A DNA stretch of 64,000 nt from Leuctra nigra (lineage: Eukaryota; Arthropoda; Insecta; Plecoptera; Leuctridae): NCBI GenBank assembly GCA_934045905.1, contig OW203767.1, positions 22,633,073 through 22,697,072 on the forward strand. The letters run 5' to 3'. Below the pieces are notes generated by a model. The model did not search any database. It was not told the DNA's origin and was given only the letters and a program-made list of their open reading frames with translations. This document shows positions 12,628-24,129 of this stretch, one piece after another; position 1 is the stretch's first letter; each line of letters opens with the position of its first letter. A program made the position numbers and the translations under genes.

Positions 12628-12915
12628 AAGGAGATTATTATTATGAAACCCGTCCTATACACGGTTATACGGCCCTCTAGATCGCAAAGGGCGTAACCTA
12701 TTGTTCCCAAATTTGGTGTATGTTGTAGGGTGGGCCATAGCTCGAAATTAAGATATATACGCAACAATATGAGATTTCCCATTTTTAAGATCCAGTAGGC
12801 CGAAAATGACACTTTGATGCTTACAGTAAAAGTGGGTTTGCTCCAGCCTTGTTATATGAGAGTATGCGCGCGCCGTACGACTTGGCTGGCGTGGAGTGAC
12901 CGCTCCCCTAGATTA
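12628..12915 (+). repeat. Dispersed 'tail' repeat
   Basis: Runs from ATTATTATGAAACCCGTCCT through GTACGACTTGGCTGG to the CCGCTCC end. Same block as 1681-1970. Confidence 0.65.
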
Positions 12916-13031
12916 TTTAGCGAGCGAAGCGAGCGCTCTTTTTCACACTTTTGACACTTACCCATTTTTTTTTTATATATCCGTTCATTGGTTAAAATTT
13001 AGATAAATATCTCCTGATAGGTTGACAAATG

Positions 13032-13225
13032 AAAATCGAAATTAAAAAAATTAAAAATACAGCTTGGCGCATTGAATTTGCACCGACCATGTATCTCCAC
13101 AACTTCTATCTTCTTCCTACTTTCTGTCTTTCTTCGGCTCCTTAATCGTCATCTTCTTTCTTATGTTGCCTTCTTCTTGACACAATGCGCCTAGCTTTAT
13201 TTTTAATTTTTTTAATTTCGATTTT
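13032..13225. repeat. Small inverted-repeat element
   Basis: ATCGAAATTAAAAAAATT and complement enclose GCTTGGCGCATTG / CAATGCGCCTAGC and a pyrimidine-rich centre. Related in style to the palindromic family with CTTGGCGCATCG. Confidence 0.55.
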
Positions 13226-14929
13226 AAATTTATTTTTTAAGTCATTTTTAATTTGTATAATTTGTTAAAGTTTACAATGATGGTTCACTTAGATTGTATT
13301 CTTCAAATTTGGACACAACGTTAGGTTTATAGTGTTGTGCTTGGCGGCAGTAACTGGGCGAATTTTCACGAATTTTAAGTGCGAAAATGTTTAAACAATA
13401 TATTATTGCTTGGCCCTTCTTTTAGATCTCAATTGTTTTAAGTGGGAAGATGCTTGGCAGCTTTTTTTACAATATTATAAAAGTAAATTATGTGCTAAAA
13501 GAATTTATAAGCGTGATTTTTTTACACTTAATAAATTAGTGAAAGCTCTCCAATACTTCAGAAAATCGATCGACACATTTTCATACCTATCAGTTTAGAA
13601 AGTATGCAGTGTTATTGACATTGTTCTGTCAGAAATAAAGTATCGAAATGAATAGGAATCCACTGCAACTGAATTTGATTTGCTTTAGGTACCAGAGATG
13701 TTAAGATGCATTTTCTCATATTTCAACGAAAAACAGTTAGTTGATGGAGGGACTCACATTTAATTTCAATATATTTAATTTCATTTTCAAAATTCAATAT
13801 TGCACATTACTGTGCACGTACACCATGAGAGTAAAAATCGTTTAATTTTGAAATGTTTGCATCAGTATAAAGATGGTGAAAATGTCATGTTCTTCGCATG
13901 CGATCTATGTGATGCACGCGTATTTCTTGCACTCGTGATCAGAAAGTAGTTGGTTTGGTAAGCCAGATCCTTGATAGGAAATGTGAGAAAGATATAAAGT
14001 AATCCCGAAATTAAACTTAATACAGATTACATATTGAAACAAAGCGTTAACGAATGTTTTTTAAGTCCCGCATCTGCCACCATTTGTGAAATTTTTAATT
14101 ATTTTATTTTTTACTTTTGGCTTCACAGATTGGCACAATAGAATATTAACCTATAGGTTTCATGTTCCTAATATTATAATACAATGTTATTCAAATCTAC
14201 TTATATTAAATCATGGTTCTCAATTTAACGAGGCGCGACCTTTCGGACAACTGGAGTGTTGTGTTGACTCTAGGACGATTACTGGGGGGGATTGGCATCC
14301 CGTGTGACCTTGAAAACCATGTGTGTGATAACGGAAATGCCGCGCTTTTATAACAGTTGAAAATACCTCGAATCATTCAATAAAATGTCACACATTATAT
14401 ATCACACAATTCGTTAATCTTTAAGGAAGACAATGATGTATCTCAGACATCAACACGTTGCCTATGTGAGATGTAGTGAATAAAGTGCTGAAGTGATATT
14501 TTACCGTCGGCGCAGGTTTTAACATTTTGATCTAGTTCTTCGAGATATTAAACCAGTCAAAACAAGTATACTACACAACATAATGGATTTTAAAATACAA
14601 TCACACAATGCTCTGCATTGTAATGAAGACAATGATGCTACACACATATCTCTCCAATATTTATTGACGATGCAGCACGAAAAGGCAACATTTCCCTCGT
14701 CTGTATCATACATGACCAAATGCGTACTGCATCAGCTAACGTGGGTGACGTCATTAGGTTGCCAATCCCCCCCAAGCTATCATCCTAGGTTGACTTGGCT
14801 AGTTAACTTAAATTATACATGTGCGACAAATAAAATAAAATACCTTCATAACATAAACAATAAACTGTCTTTAATTAATATAAACAGAGGTAGGCAGTCC
14901 TGACATAATAAATAACTAATTTGTGGTGA
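13226..14929. other. Unassigned DNA, no gene supported
   Basis: Short ORFs (up to 106 codons at 14583-14903) show no domain, no codon bias that I can judge and no splice pattern. No RNA gene seen. Confidence 0.4.
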
Positions 14930-15600
14930 CTGGATCGATCGGTTTTCTGAAGTATTGGAGAGCTTTCACTATACGTTATCTTATTATTTAGAGCAGTATT
15001 ACTCCCCCAAAGAAGTTAGTTTTGAATTGGATATTGAAGATTTTTCCGGATTTTCCTATAATTTTAACAATACGGTACAATATGGCAACATCGTACTTTG
15101 GAAATTTGTATTTGTGCGGAATCATGATGGCTGAGCTTGCTGAGCTTACACCTAAAGTTTACTTTCATGAAAAGTCAAGGTATCTTTAGTAGGCATTAAG
15201 TGCCTTCTAACTACCTTGAGCACTCCCGTGTTGCCTAAAGTATTTTGACTTGATTTGCAATTTGAATTGAATCGCCCATAACTTTTTATTTAGCACACGA
15301 TGATATTGGTTTATATTTTTTTAATGAAAGTAAATAGATTAAAGATTCTTTCTTATATAGGTTTTTGAAAATCTATCGGGCCAATTAAATAAAATCTTCA
15401 TTTGTAGCAAATTTTTCAAACCTGCCTTAAGATAACATGGGGAAAATACTTATTTCTTATTCGCCTATCTCGAAAACTAGACACGGGAAGTATTTTATTT
15501 TTTGAAGTGTTGTTTAGGGGATACCAATGAGTGATTTCAGCAAAATTGAACACTATCTGAAAAAATGGTCGATCGACCCAGCCACCTTAATGTCTTGCCA
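14930..15600 (+). repeat. Dispersed repeat, copy 2 (with 10228-10935)
   Basis: Same ordered blocks as the first copy, with scattered substitutions and small indels. Confidence 0.7.
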
Positions 15601-16319
15601 TCATTATTAATTCAAGCTCAAGTGAGATACTTGTGGACAATAGAGTATGATTCAAATCATTATTATATTCTAATATCAATATTGTGGACTTATATTTATT
15701 TAACAGTGAGTTCTTGTTAATGTTTATAACCGAAATATAATTTAATTTTAGAGGATTTTATATTTATTTTGAATGAAAAGAAAAAGGTTGTGATTTGGAA
15801 AAAGCTAGCCAACATTACAATTAAAAATTAACCATAAAATTTATAAAACTTGTATCACATACAATTACATTATTTTGACCTTAGAGTAATTTATTGATGT
15901 TTAGATGGCATGCTTGTGGTCACATAAATGTGAAACAATTTGATTTAGTCGCGAATTACCGTTTTATAAGCATATTATGTGTACTATTGCCAACATACAA
16001 ACTGCAGAGAGTTGGTTGCAACATTGCTCTTTCGTTGCCAGGGAGACAGTTGTTTATCAGTAAAGTATAGAAAGATAATGGCTTCTGTCAAAAAAGTGGA
16101 ATTCCAGTTGTCAGGAGGCATTTTATTAAAAAGAAAGATGATGCGAGATGAATGTCCAAATGTGAAGTGACCAAAAGTTCAACATAGTCTGAAGAATGTC
16201 GCGAAAACAGTGCCCGAGGAATACCTTGATCTTTATTCGTTAACAAATGACATATGTACTGAGTGTAATCCAACAACTAACCCTCAAAAACCAAATATCG
16301 AGAACATTGTGGATTAAAC
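15601..16319. other. Unassigned AT-rich DNA
   Basis: No feature supported. The 62-63 codon ORFs on opposite strands near 15979-16276 overlap each other and have no recognisable product. Confidence 0.4.
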
Positions 16320-16860
16320 TTGCTTATTGCTTCTATGAATCGAATAAAGATTACTACATTCTATAAATGAAGACATAATATTAATTATTATTAAAAGAAT
16401 CGTGAAAGTATGTTGTTCAAATCCATGTTTGAAAACGGCTCGCTTCTAATCACCTTGATGTCTCATCTTTGCAAAGATCTCTGTTGCCAGATGTAAGGCT
16501 TGTAATTCAAAAATAGAGGATTCCATTGGCTTTAAACGAAGCTAGCACGGTAATTAGTATGGTGACAAATATTTTTAAAACGGTGATTCGATTGAGAAAT
16601 ATGTTGACTTCAATTAAATTGAATAAAAAAAGAGTTGTATGGCGTAACTTTTTTTAAAATCATGATTTGAGTGAGTTAGTAATCATGATTTCCATGTTAT
16701 CTTATGAGAAATGTCATAATTTAAAAGAAGTTATATCTCAAAAAAGAGTACCGCATGGTGGTTTTTTGACTTCACATATGGATTTGTCTATGTTGAGTGA
16801 ATACCTTGACAAAATTTCAAGGATTTTTTGAACTTTTAGAGTAATGATGGAAAGACTTTA
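16320..16860 (+). repeat. Dispersed repeat, inverted copy of 46968-47350
   Basis: Contains GAAAGTATGTTGTTCAAATC, AAAGATCTCTGTTGCCAGAT and TTATGAGAAATGTCAT. The reverse complement of 46968-47350 follows the same order. Function unknown. Confidence 0.65.
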
Positions 16861-17921
16861 ACATAATCAATTAAAAATAATAACTAATTGTAAATTTCAA
16901 CCCATCCGCTCAGATATCCACCACTGTATCACTAAATGTAAACAAGTCTACCAATGCCGCGAAACTATTTACATCACTGACCTCCCTGGATAGTGGCAAC
17001 CTATTCCACTCATTAATTCTCTTTAGAAAGAATGATTGCAGGAACAAATTAGTTGCAGCAAAAAATGGTTAAATTTTAAAGATATGATCGACTCTTGAGA
17101 AGTGTGCAGACTCCCTCAAATATAAAATGCTTGTTTATATTTACAAAGTCAAAGTACCTACATCTTAAATAACAACATGAGTCTACATTTTGTTCGTCTC
17201 TTTTCCAGAGGGGTCAAACCTCATCTTTTCATTTCATCCGTTTATAATAAATTGAATCGCTCGTCTTGGAATCTTTTCAAGATCGAAGCACGTATTATTA
17301 TTTCAGTCAAATCACTAAACAATTTACACCAATATTTCTTTCAACATCGAAGCCGTGTCATATAGTTAGGTACTGTTCTCAGCTCTGACACATCGGTTCT
17401 CTAATCAACGCGATATTTCAACGCATTTCATTGTTTCTCCATTGTTTCACATCCCGTCACTTTGTTTCATCGTACTTTCAGTTAGCGAATCCAACACTCA
17501 CAACAATTTATACGCGAGTTGTTTTCGACAATAAAACTCCGACTGCGACTTCTTTGTTCATTAAATTGAGGCTTTATTGCATCGGAAATTACAAGCGGGC
17601 TTCGTGCTGATACGAGCTCGATACGTTGATCCATCATCAGAGAGAGCGGAATTAAACACAGACAGAGCCCAGTTACTATTGTGGACCATCGTGTTGTGGG
17701 CCCAGGGCTCCAGCCATGGTGTTTAGAATTCGCGTAATTCATACTCAAAGTAGTAATATCAAAAAATGGGTCAAGTCAAAACGATTAAAAAAACTAAAAA
17801 ATACTGGGCGCATTGTTTATTTGTGTATTAGCTACATTGATTTCTGGCAAAATCTTTTCATCTTGCAGTTGGTATTTATTTTCAACATCCTACCCTAGGT
17901 CATAACTAAGGGAAAGCCATA
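16861..17921. other. Unassigned region with a partial palindrome-family arm
   Basis: Mostly unique-looking. 17755-17830 resembles one arm of the palindromic family (ATATCAAAAAATGGGTCAAG ... GGGCGCATTG). No coding evidence. Confidence 0.4.
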
Positions 17922-18303
17922 CCATAAAAAACACTCCGTGTAAAAATACCAGCCTAGTCTCTTCAACTAAAAAAAAATATGAAATCTAAAAATTCTGCAC
18001 TGAAACGTAGTGATATCAAAAAATTAGCCAAGTCGAAACTTTATTTGAAAATTAAAAAATACTTGGCGCATCGTGTATATAAATAGCTTAGAAGTATAGG
18101 CTAGATATAAATACATATACTTATAGTATACCTACAATGCCCTAAAAAAACGATGCGCCAAGTATATTTTAATTTTCAAATAAAGTTTTGACTTGGCTAA
18201 TTTTTTGATATCACTACGTTTCAGTGCAGAATTTTTAGATTTCATATTTTTTTTTTAGTTGAAGAGACTTGGTTGGTATTTTTACACGGAGTGTTTTTTA
18301 TGG
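17922..18303. repeat. Palindromic ~390 bp MITE-like element, copy 2
   Basis: CCATAAAAAACACTCCGTGT and complement at the ends. It is followed immediately by GGGATATCACT and the body repeat, as in copies 1, 3 and 5. Confidence 0.8.
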
Positions 18304-19239
18304 GGATATCACTTATTTTTTTAGTTTATTTACACAACTTGTAAAACTTATTGGGGCAACAATGGATAATTCCTTAATTCCTTTAAAAAAATACGAAAAT
18401 TTCCGAATTAGTAACTAAGAAAAAATTTGTTTGGAGCTAAATATAAACTTAAAAAGATATGCCATGAAGAATTGCGAAAGCATCGTTCCAATAGGTCCAG
18501 CCGTTTTCGAGATATTGCATCACTTCCGGTTTTCAAAATGGCGGCTGAAAGTTCTTACACATTGTATTAATATGAATATAAATACTAATATTTCATTATA
18601 AGCCTTCTGAATATGTAGTTGTTTTTTATATAAAGGGGAAGTGAATTTAGGCAGATTTCGCTAAACTATGACGTCATTTCCGGTTTCAGTAATAAGAAAA
18701 CTTTAATTTCTCTGTTGTTATTTCATATAAAGGACCGTCTGAATCGATTGGCGCAAATTTCGTTCCGATCGGCTTAGCCGTTTTTGAGATATGACGTCAC
18801 TTCCGGTTTCAAAATGGCGGCACAAAAAATTCATAAGGGCAAGGTATCATCAGGCAGACGAGCTGTATATGTGGTGAAAATTTCGGGTCAATCAACCCAG
18901 CCGTTTAGGCTGTGGCGGAGACCGCGGAATTTATTGGAAGATGAATCATCATAATTATTATTATCTGAAGAAAGCCGTCGAATTTCACGATATTCACGGT
19001 CCTCCCGCTCGCAAACGGAATAACCCATTGTTCCCAAATTTGGTACATGTGGTGGGGTGGGCCATAGCTCGAAATTAAGATATTTCGCAACAATGTGAGA
19101 TTTCCCAATTTTAAGATCCAGTAGGCCGAAAATGCCACTTTAATGCTTACAGTAAAAGTGGGTTGCTCCAGCCTTTTTAAATGAGAGTGTGCGCGCGCCG
19201 TACGACTTGGCTGGCGTGGAGCGACCGCTCCACTAGATT
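18304..19239 (+). repeat. Body plus tail dispersed repeat, copy 2
   Basis: Most complete example. Body with two TTCCGGTTT...ATGGCGGC blocks, then GGCTGTGGCGGAGACC, then the tail ending GACCGCTCCACTAGAT. No ORF is conserved with the other copies. Confidence 0.7.
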
Positions 19240-20087
19240 TCATAATCGCCTATCTCATATTTTATACACGATGCGCTAAGTACTTTTTAGATTTTTTAAA
19301 TCGTTGACGGCAGTACTATTATAAATCCATGGTTTAAACATGTTTTATTTGTTATCTTGTTGGATGATTGTGGATGATCTTAGATAAAATACACAAGTAA
19401 TAAAATACACATTTTTTGATATCACTACGTCTTGTTAGTGCTGTATTTTAGATTTCTTTCATTCTCTTCATTTTCTAACAACCCATTCATTTTAAAAAAA
19501 CAATCAAGTTTAAATTGTTCAAAATCAAATTCTCCTCCCGCCCCTTCCCTCCCCTTTCCCGATATTTAAAAATATTCCTACGCGCTTGGCAGTGGGCATT
19601 TAGAAGGAACCTTCTCAGCATTTTGCGACAAGAATGAGGTGATCACATTAAATCTGTCAGGAACGATGGTCGAGGGGATCGAACCAGTGACCTCACACCG
19701 TTAGCCTGAGCCAACTTGCCCCGCGCTTTGACAATACACTCGTATTCACGCCTTGTCCTTTTCGCCTGTGGCTGCCATTTTGTTGGCACAAGTCAAAATG
19801 AGAGTCAACCTTTATAATTTGATCGAGCATCAACCGGGAACTCTTATGACAATATGTTTTTTGAAATATGGTTTTTACTGATTTCCTCAGTTAGGTGAAT
19901 GTTAATAAATACCAACTGCAATATGCATATTGCATTTGGTGTTTATTAACATGTTTTTTGTTTTTTTGTTCGATCGATCTGAAATAATTTTTTCCACTGC
20001 CGTCTAAAAGAGAATATGGCCTGTAGCTCACTCCGTTTATCAAATCGACATTTACACATTTTTTAGGTCGTTGAATATTTTTAATAC
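19240..20087. other. Mostly unassigned DNA around a SINE fragment
   Basis: Apart from the SINE fragment at 19655-19735 nothing is supported. Confidence 0.35.
19655..19735 (-). repeat. tRNA-derived SINE head fragment
   Basis: On the minus strand it reads an A-box-like TTGGCTCAGG and a B-box-like GGTTCGATCCC about 35 bp later, the spacing of a tRNA promoter. It lacks a convincing acceptor stem, so it is called SINE-like. Confidence 0.5.
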
Positions 20088-21183
20088 TAGGAAAACGCTC
20101 GGTGTAACGCGTTGATGAGCGAGCACCGACACGCACGACATCGTCAATCAAGCACGATCCATTCAATCAAAGATAACTAACTATACATTATTTATTACCA
20201 ATTTTCCTTGCAACTTTTCATAAACACTCTGGATCAATTAAATAACAGATTATTGTACTGATATTTTTCCATCAATCTCTTTGGACAGATATTCAAACAC
20301 TTAAAACAGAAATAAGTATGTAAATTCTTGACCGATTGGGCTGGAAATGTGTAAAATATTATGCTATCTAGTCAAAACGTTGTTTTCATAACTGTGAAAC
20401 ACAATCCATATCGTAAAATAAATTATTTTAGATAAGGTTTACCTATACCTATGTATATGAAATACCTACATTACATTTTGACTACATTATGTATTGCAAG
20501 TTGATTCACTAGGAAAAGAATCTGTCTTACATTGATATTGAGAAAAGCCATCTATAAACTTTGCTTTGCTACATAGAGCAACCCAGAATGCAGTGGAATT
20601 TCTGTTTTGAAATGTCATTTCTGACAGTTATTGAAACTGTCAATAAGTGCATCTATGTTCTTGACTGGTAGGGCTGAAAATTCGTAAAATAAGAGACAAT
20701 GTTGGTCTGAACGACCATGCAAAATATGAGTTTGATTGATCAGATTAATCGAAGACCATTTGATAGGTCAAATGGTGGTGTGGCTATAGGCCGTTTTAAA
20801 TTAAGTATACAAATGTCAGTAAAATGTCTATTACTCTTGAAGCTCATTACAGATTTGTAAAAAATCACTTATAATGCTGGTAGACATGACCTTGCAAAAT
20901 TTGGTGATGATCGGTCAAACTATTGCAGTTATATACACAGAGTTTCCTTCATCCCCATTGCCAAGCTAACTATAACTACACATCAAGTTTCCGATGCAAC
21001 CAATGGAGCGAACTTGCTGAAAATCATTTTGACCATAACGAGAATAGTAATTTAAGTTGTGTGAAAAAATTGGCCTGATCCATTACTTCGTTTGGCAGGA
21101 GACGCCAAATGCACAAATACACACAAAAACAGAGATTCGAGCCATAAGTTTCAAGTGGAGACGCTCGCTACGCTCGCTTGAAA
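20088..21183 (+). repeat. Diverged long copy of the 5200-6180 / 62655-63566 repeat
   Basis: Begins with the ACTAGGAAAACGCTCGGTG block and ends near GACGCTCGCTACGCTCGCTT. The interior keeps only patchy similarity (TTTGATTGATCAG, GATCGGTCAAAC). Confidence 0.55.
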
Positions 21184-21436
21184 ATTTCAGACAAATCCGA
21201 AACGGACAACCCCTCGAACTGAAATTATATTTTACAGAAAGCTTAAGCAGATAAGCCAATTAAAAGCATATAACACGTACCACAATAACTACCCATTATT
21301 CAGATTTTCATTGCAACTTTGTAAGACTTCTAAATACCTTGGATTTAATATAACCGTATCATTGCAGTGATCATAGACATACATGTCTATAGTTGATCAT
21401 GCAGTGATCATAGTGATGATGGTCCATGTAGCTATA

Positions 21437-21823
21437 CCAAAAAAAACACTCCTAGTAAAAATACCAGCCAGCCAAGTCTCTTCAAATATAAAAAATAGAA
21501 TTAATCTTAAAATTCAGCACTGAAAAGTAGTGATATCAAAAAATGGGTCAAGTCAAAACTTAAATTTCAAAACCAAAATATACTTGGCGCATCGTGCATA
21601 CAGATAGTTTAGAAGTGCCAGATGTGAAATATAGTTCATAAAATCTACCTGCCCTAATGCCCTAACAAACGATGCGCCAAGTATATTTTGATTTTTAAAA
21701 TTAAGTTTTGACTTGGCCCATTTTTGATATCACTACTTTTCAATGCTGAATTTTAAGATTTCTTCTATTTTTTATAGTTGAAGAGACTTGGCTGGTATTT
21801 TTACACGGAGTGTTTTTTATGGG
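21437..21823. repeat. Palindromic ~390 bp MITE-like element, copy 3
   Basis: CCAAAAAAAACACTCC at the left and GGAGTGTTTTTTATGG at the right. Its right half is essentially identical to 46036-46353. Confidence 0.8.
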
Positions 21824-22752
21824 GATATCACTAATTGTTTTAGTTTATTTAAACAACTTGTAACACATTTCGGATCAACAATGACTAATTCCTTTAAAAA
21901 AATTAACCATTTCCAATTTGATTACTAAGAAAAGTTGAGTTTGGTACTAAAATATGCTTAAAGTGATATTCCATGAAGAAAAGCATAAGATTTGTTCCAA
22001 TCGGTCCAGCCGTTGTCGAGATATGGCATCACTTCCGGTTAACAAAATGGCGGCTGAAATCACTGCCACCTAGAATTTATTTATATATATGTTTTGTATA
22101 ATTATAAGCCTTCTGAATATGTTGTTATTGTAGTATTAAGAGGCGATGAAAGTCTGATTCTTTATTTTTATGACGTCATTTCCGGTTTCGGTAATAGTAC
22201 ATTTCTTTTTAGACTATTGTTATTTCATATAAATGACCGTCCAAATCGTTTGACGCTAGTTTCGTTCCGATCGGTTTAGCCGGTTTCGAGATATGACGTC
22301 ACTTCCTGTTTCAAAATGGCGGCTTCCGGTTGGTTTTATAAAATGGCACCTCAGACGCCAAAGGAGCACATGTGGTAAAAATTTCAGATTGATCGGTTTA
22401 GCCGTTTAGGCTGTGGCGGTGATAGCGACATTTCCTGATTTCTGAATCATCATCTGAAGAAGATGAAAGTGATGTAATTTCACGATTTTCACGCCCTCTA
22501 GCTCGCAAATAGTATAACCTATTGTTAGCTCACTTAAATTTTGGTAGGGTGGGCCATAGCTCCAAATTAAGATATTTTGCAACAATGTGAGATTTCCCAA
22601 TTTTGAGATCCAGTAGGCCGAAAATGCCATGTTATTGCGTACAGTAAAAGTGTTTGGTCTGCTCCTCAGTTTATTAGGCATTTACGGTATGTTGATTGAG
22701 TGTGAGTGTACAGCACGACTTGGCTAGGTGGAGTGACCGCTCCACTATATTT
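21824..22752 (+). repeat. Body plus tail dispersed repeat, copy 3
   Basis: Same order of blocks as 18304-19239, ending GTGACCGCTCCACTATAT. Confidence 0.7.
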
Positions 22753-22947
22753 TATAAACATTTGGTAAAAATCGTTGCTATGCGATAGAACAAACCTGCT
22801 AAACTAAATAATCAATTTCTAATTACACTAATGGACCAATCTTGCTAGAAATCACTCGGTTACCCCACAGGATAGTATATGGTCATATCATATCATGTAT
22901 CATCGGTCATGTATATGTATCATGTATATGGTCAATTGACAAATAAA

Positions 22948-22989
22948 GAATCTGAATCTGAATCTGAATCTGAATCTGAATCTGAATCT
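22948..22989 (+). repeat. (GAATCT)n tail of a retroposon
   Basis: Seven tandem GAATCT units directly after AATAAA. This is the usual 3' end of a non-LTR retroposon or SINE; the body upstream is too short to classify. Confidence 0.65.
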
Positions 22990-24100
22990 ATAGAAGATTC
23001 GAGGCCTTGGTTTTCTTGCTCCTCCCCAAATCAATTTCAATTTGAACCAATGAATCGATGTCAATGAATTGAGTAATAAATGTATAACAATAATTAACCA
23101 CGGGAAAGCTTTGCATAATGCCTTTTTTTAATTTTTATTTGTTGGCATTCTTGTACTGAATATACATATGTAAATTTCTCGCAATTTCGTGCATTTCGTT
23201 GTCCAAAAATGCTCCAATAATACTCACTCGTTTTTCATCCGCCTGTGCAAATGGAAATCTCCTTTCCTATTCGATAAAAAAAAGTCGCGTTTTGGCGGGT
23301 TTTCAAATTGCGTCTGTTTTTATTGACAATAGCAATTTTAATTTGTAATACATCAAGCAAATTTTCAATAATTACTATATGAATGAGCTTTTTTTAGAAT
23401 GTCAACAATTTAAAAATGATTTTGGGGCTTCAATGAACAAACTTAATCAAATAACCTTCTAATTGTTGCCCCGCAAGGGTGTTTTTATTTCAAATTTTCA
23501 AATTGTTCAATTCCAGATCTTTATTTAAATCATTAGTTAATCAAGAGCCTCCAAGGAGCCTCAGGTTGCCGCCCCCTGAGCTGTATCATCCCTTATCAAA
23601 ATGCGGCCTTTTCATTATTAACATTGATTATAAATGTATTGTTATTGTCCTGACTGGTAATGTTTGTAAATGGGTCAAATTATAAAGTAGGGGCATTTTA
23701 GTATTTGGTATAGTCATGATTTGGTATCAGCCATCATTTTACAAAATTTAACGCTGACCGGTAAATTTACCTATTGTTCAGAACCGGTAAAAGTGCCCTC
23801 CCAAAGTCAAGTGAAATCTTTTGTTTTCACATGGCGAACATTTTCAACAAACTCGGGAATAGGGCATATTCGGATGGGACATACCTAGAAATTAAAACAT
23901 TACACTACAAAGTGATGTCTTCAGTTATTGATAGGCCGAATGTCCCATGTAACGACTTGACTACGCCAATGCATTATATTCCAAGAATGTGTTGGATTAA
24001 CGGACTCTTCTTCTTCATCAGACTCTGCCGGAAGAGTTGGAGGCGGAGAGAAGACGACGCGTGAGATCTGGACGCGGAAGGAGGATGCAGAAAGCAGTCG
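22990..24100. other. Unassigned DNA upstream of kinase K1
   Basis: No gene recognised until the K1 leader. From 23965 (GCATTATATTCCAAGAA) it becomes similar to the K2 leader at 36692. A possible splice acceptor TTCTTCTTCATCAG ends near 24022. Confidence 0.45.
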
Positions 24101-24129
24101 AGATGGAGGTAAATACACAAAATGAATAA
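24073..24129 (+). promoter_or_regulatory. Upstream ORF overlapping the K1 start codon
   Basis: An ATG-initiated frame of 14 codons (ATG near 24085) ends at a TAA inside AATGAATAA, so its stop lies just after the K1 ATG in another frame. The K2 leader has the same ATGAATAA overlap. Possible reinitiation control; not proven. Confidence 0.4.
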
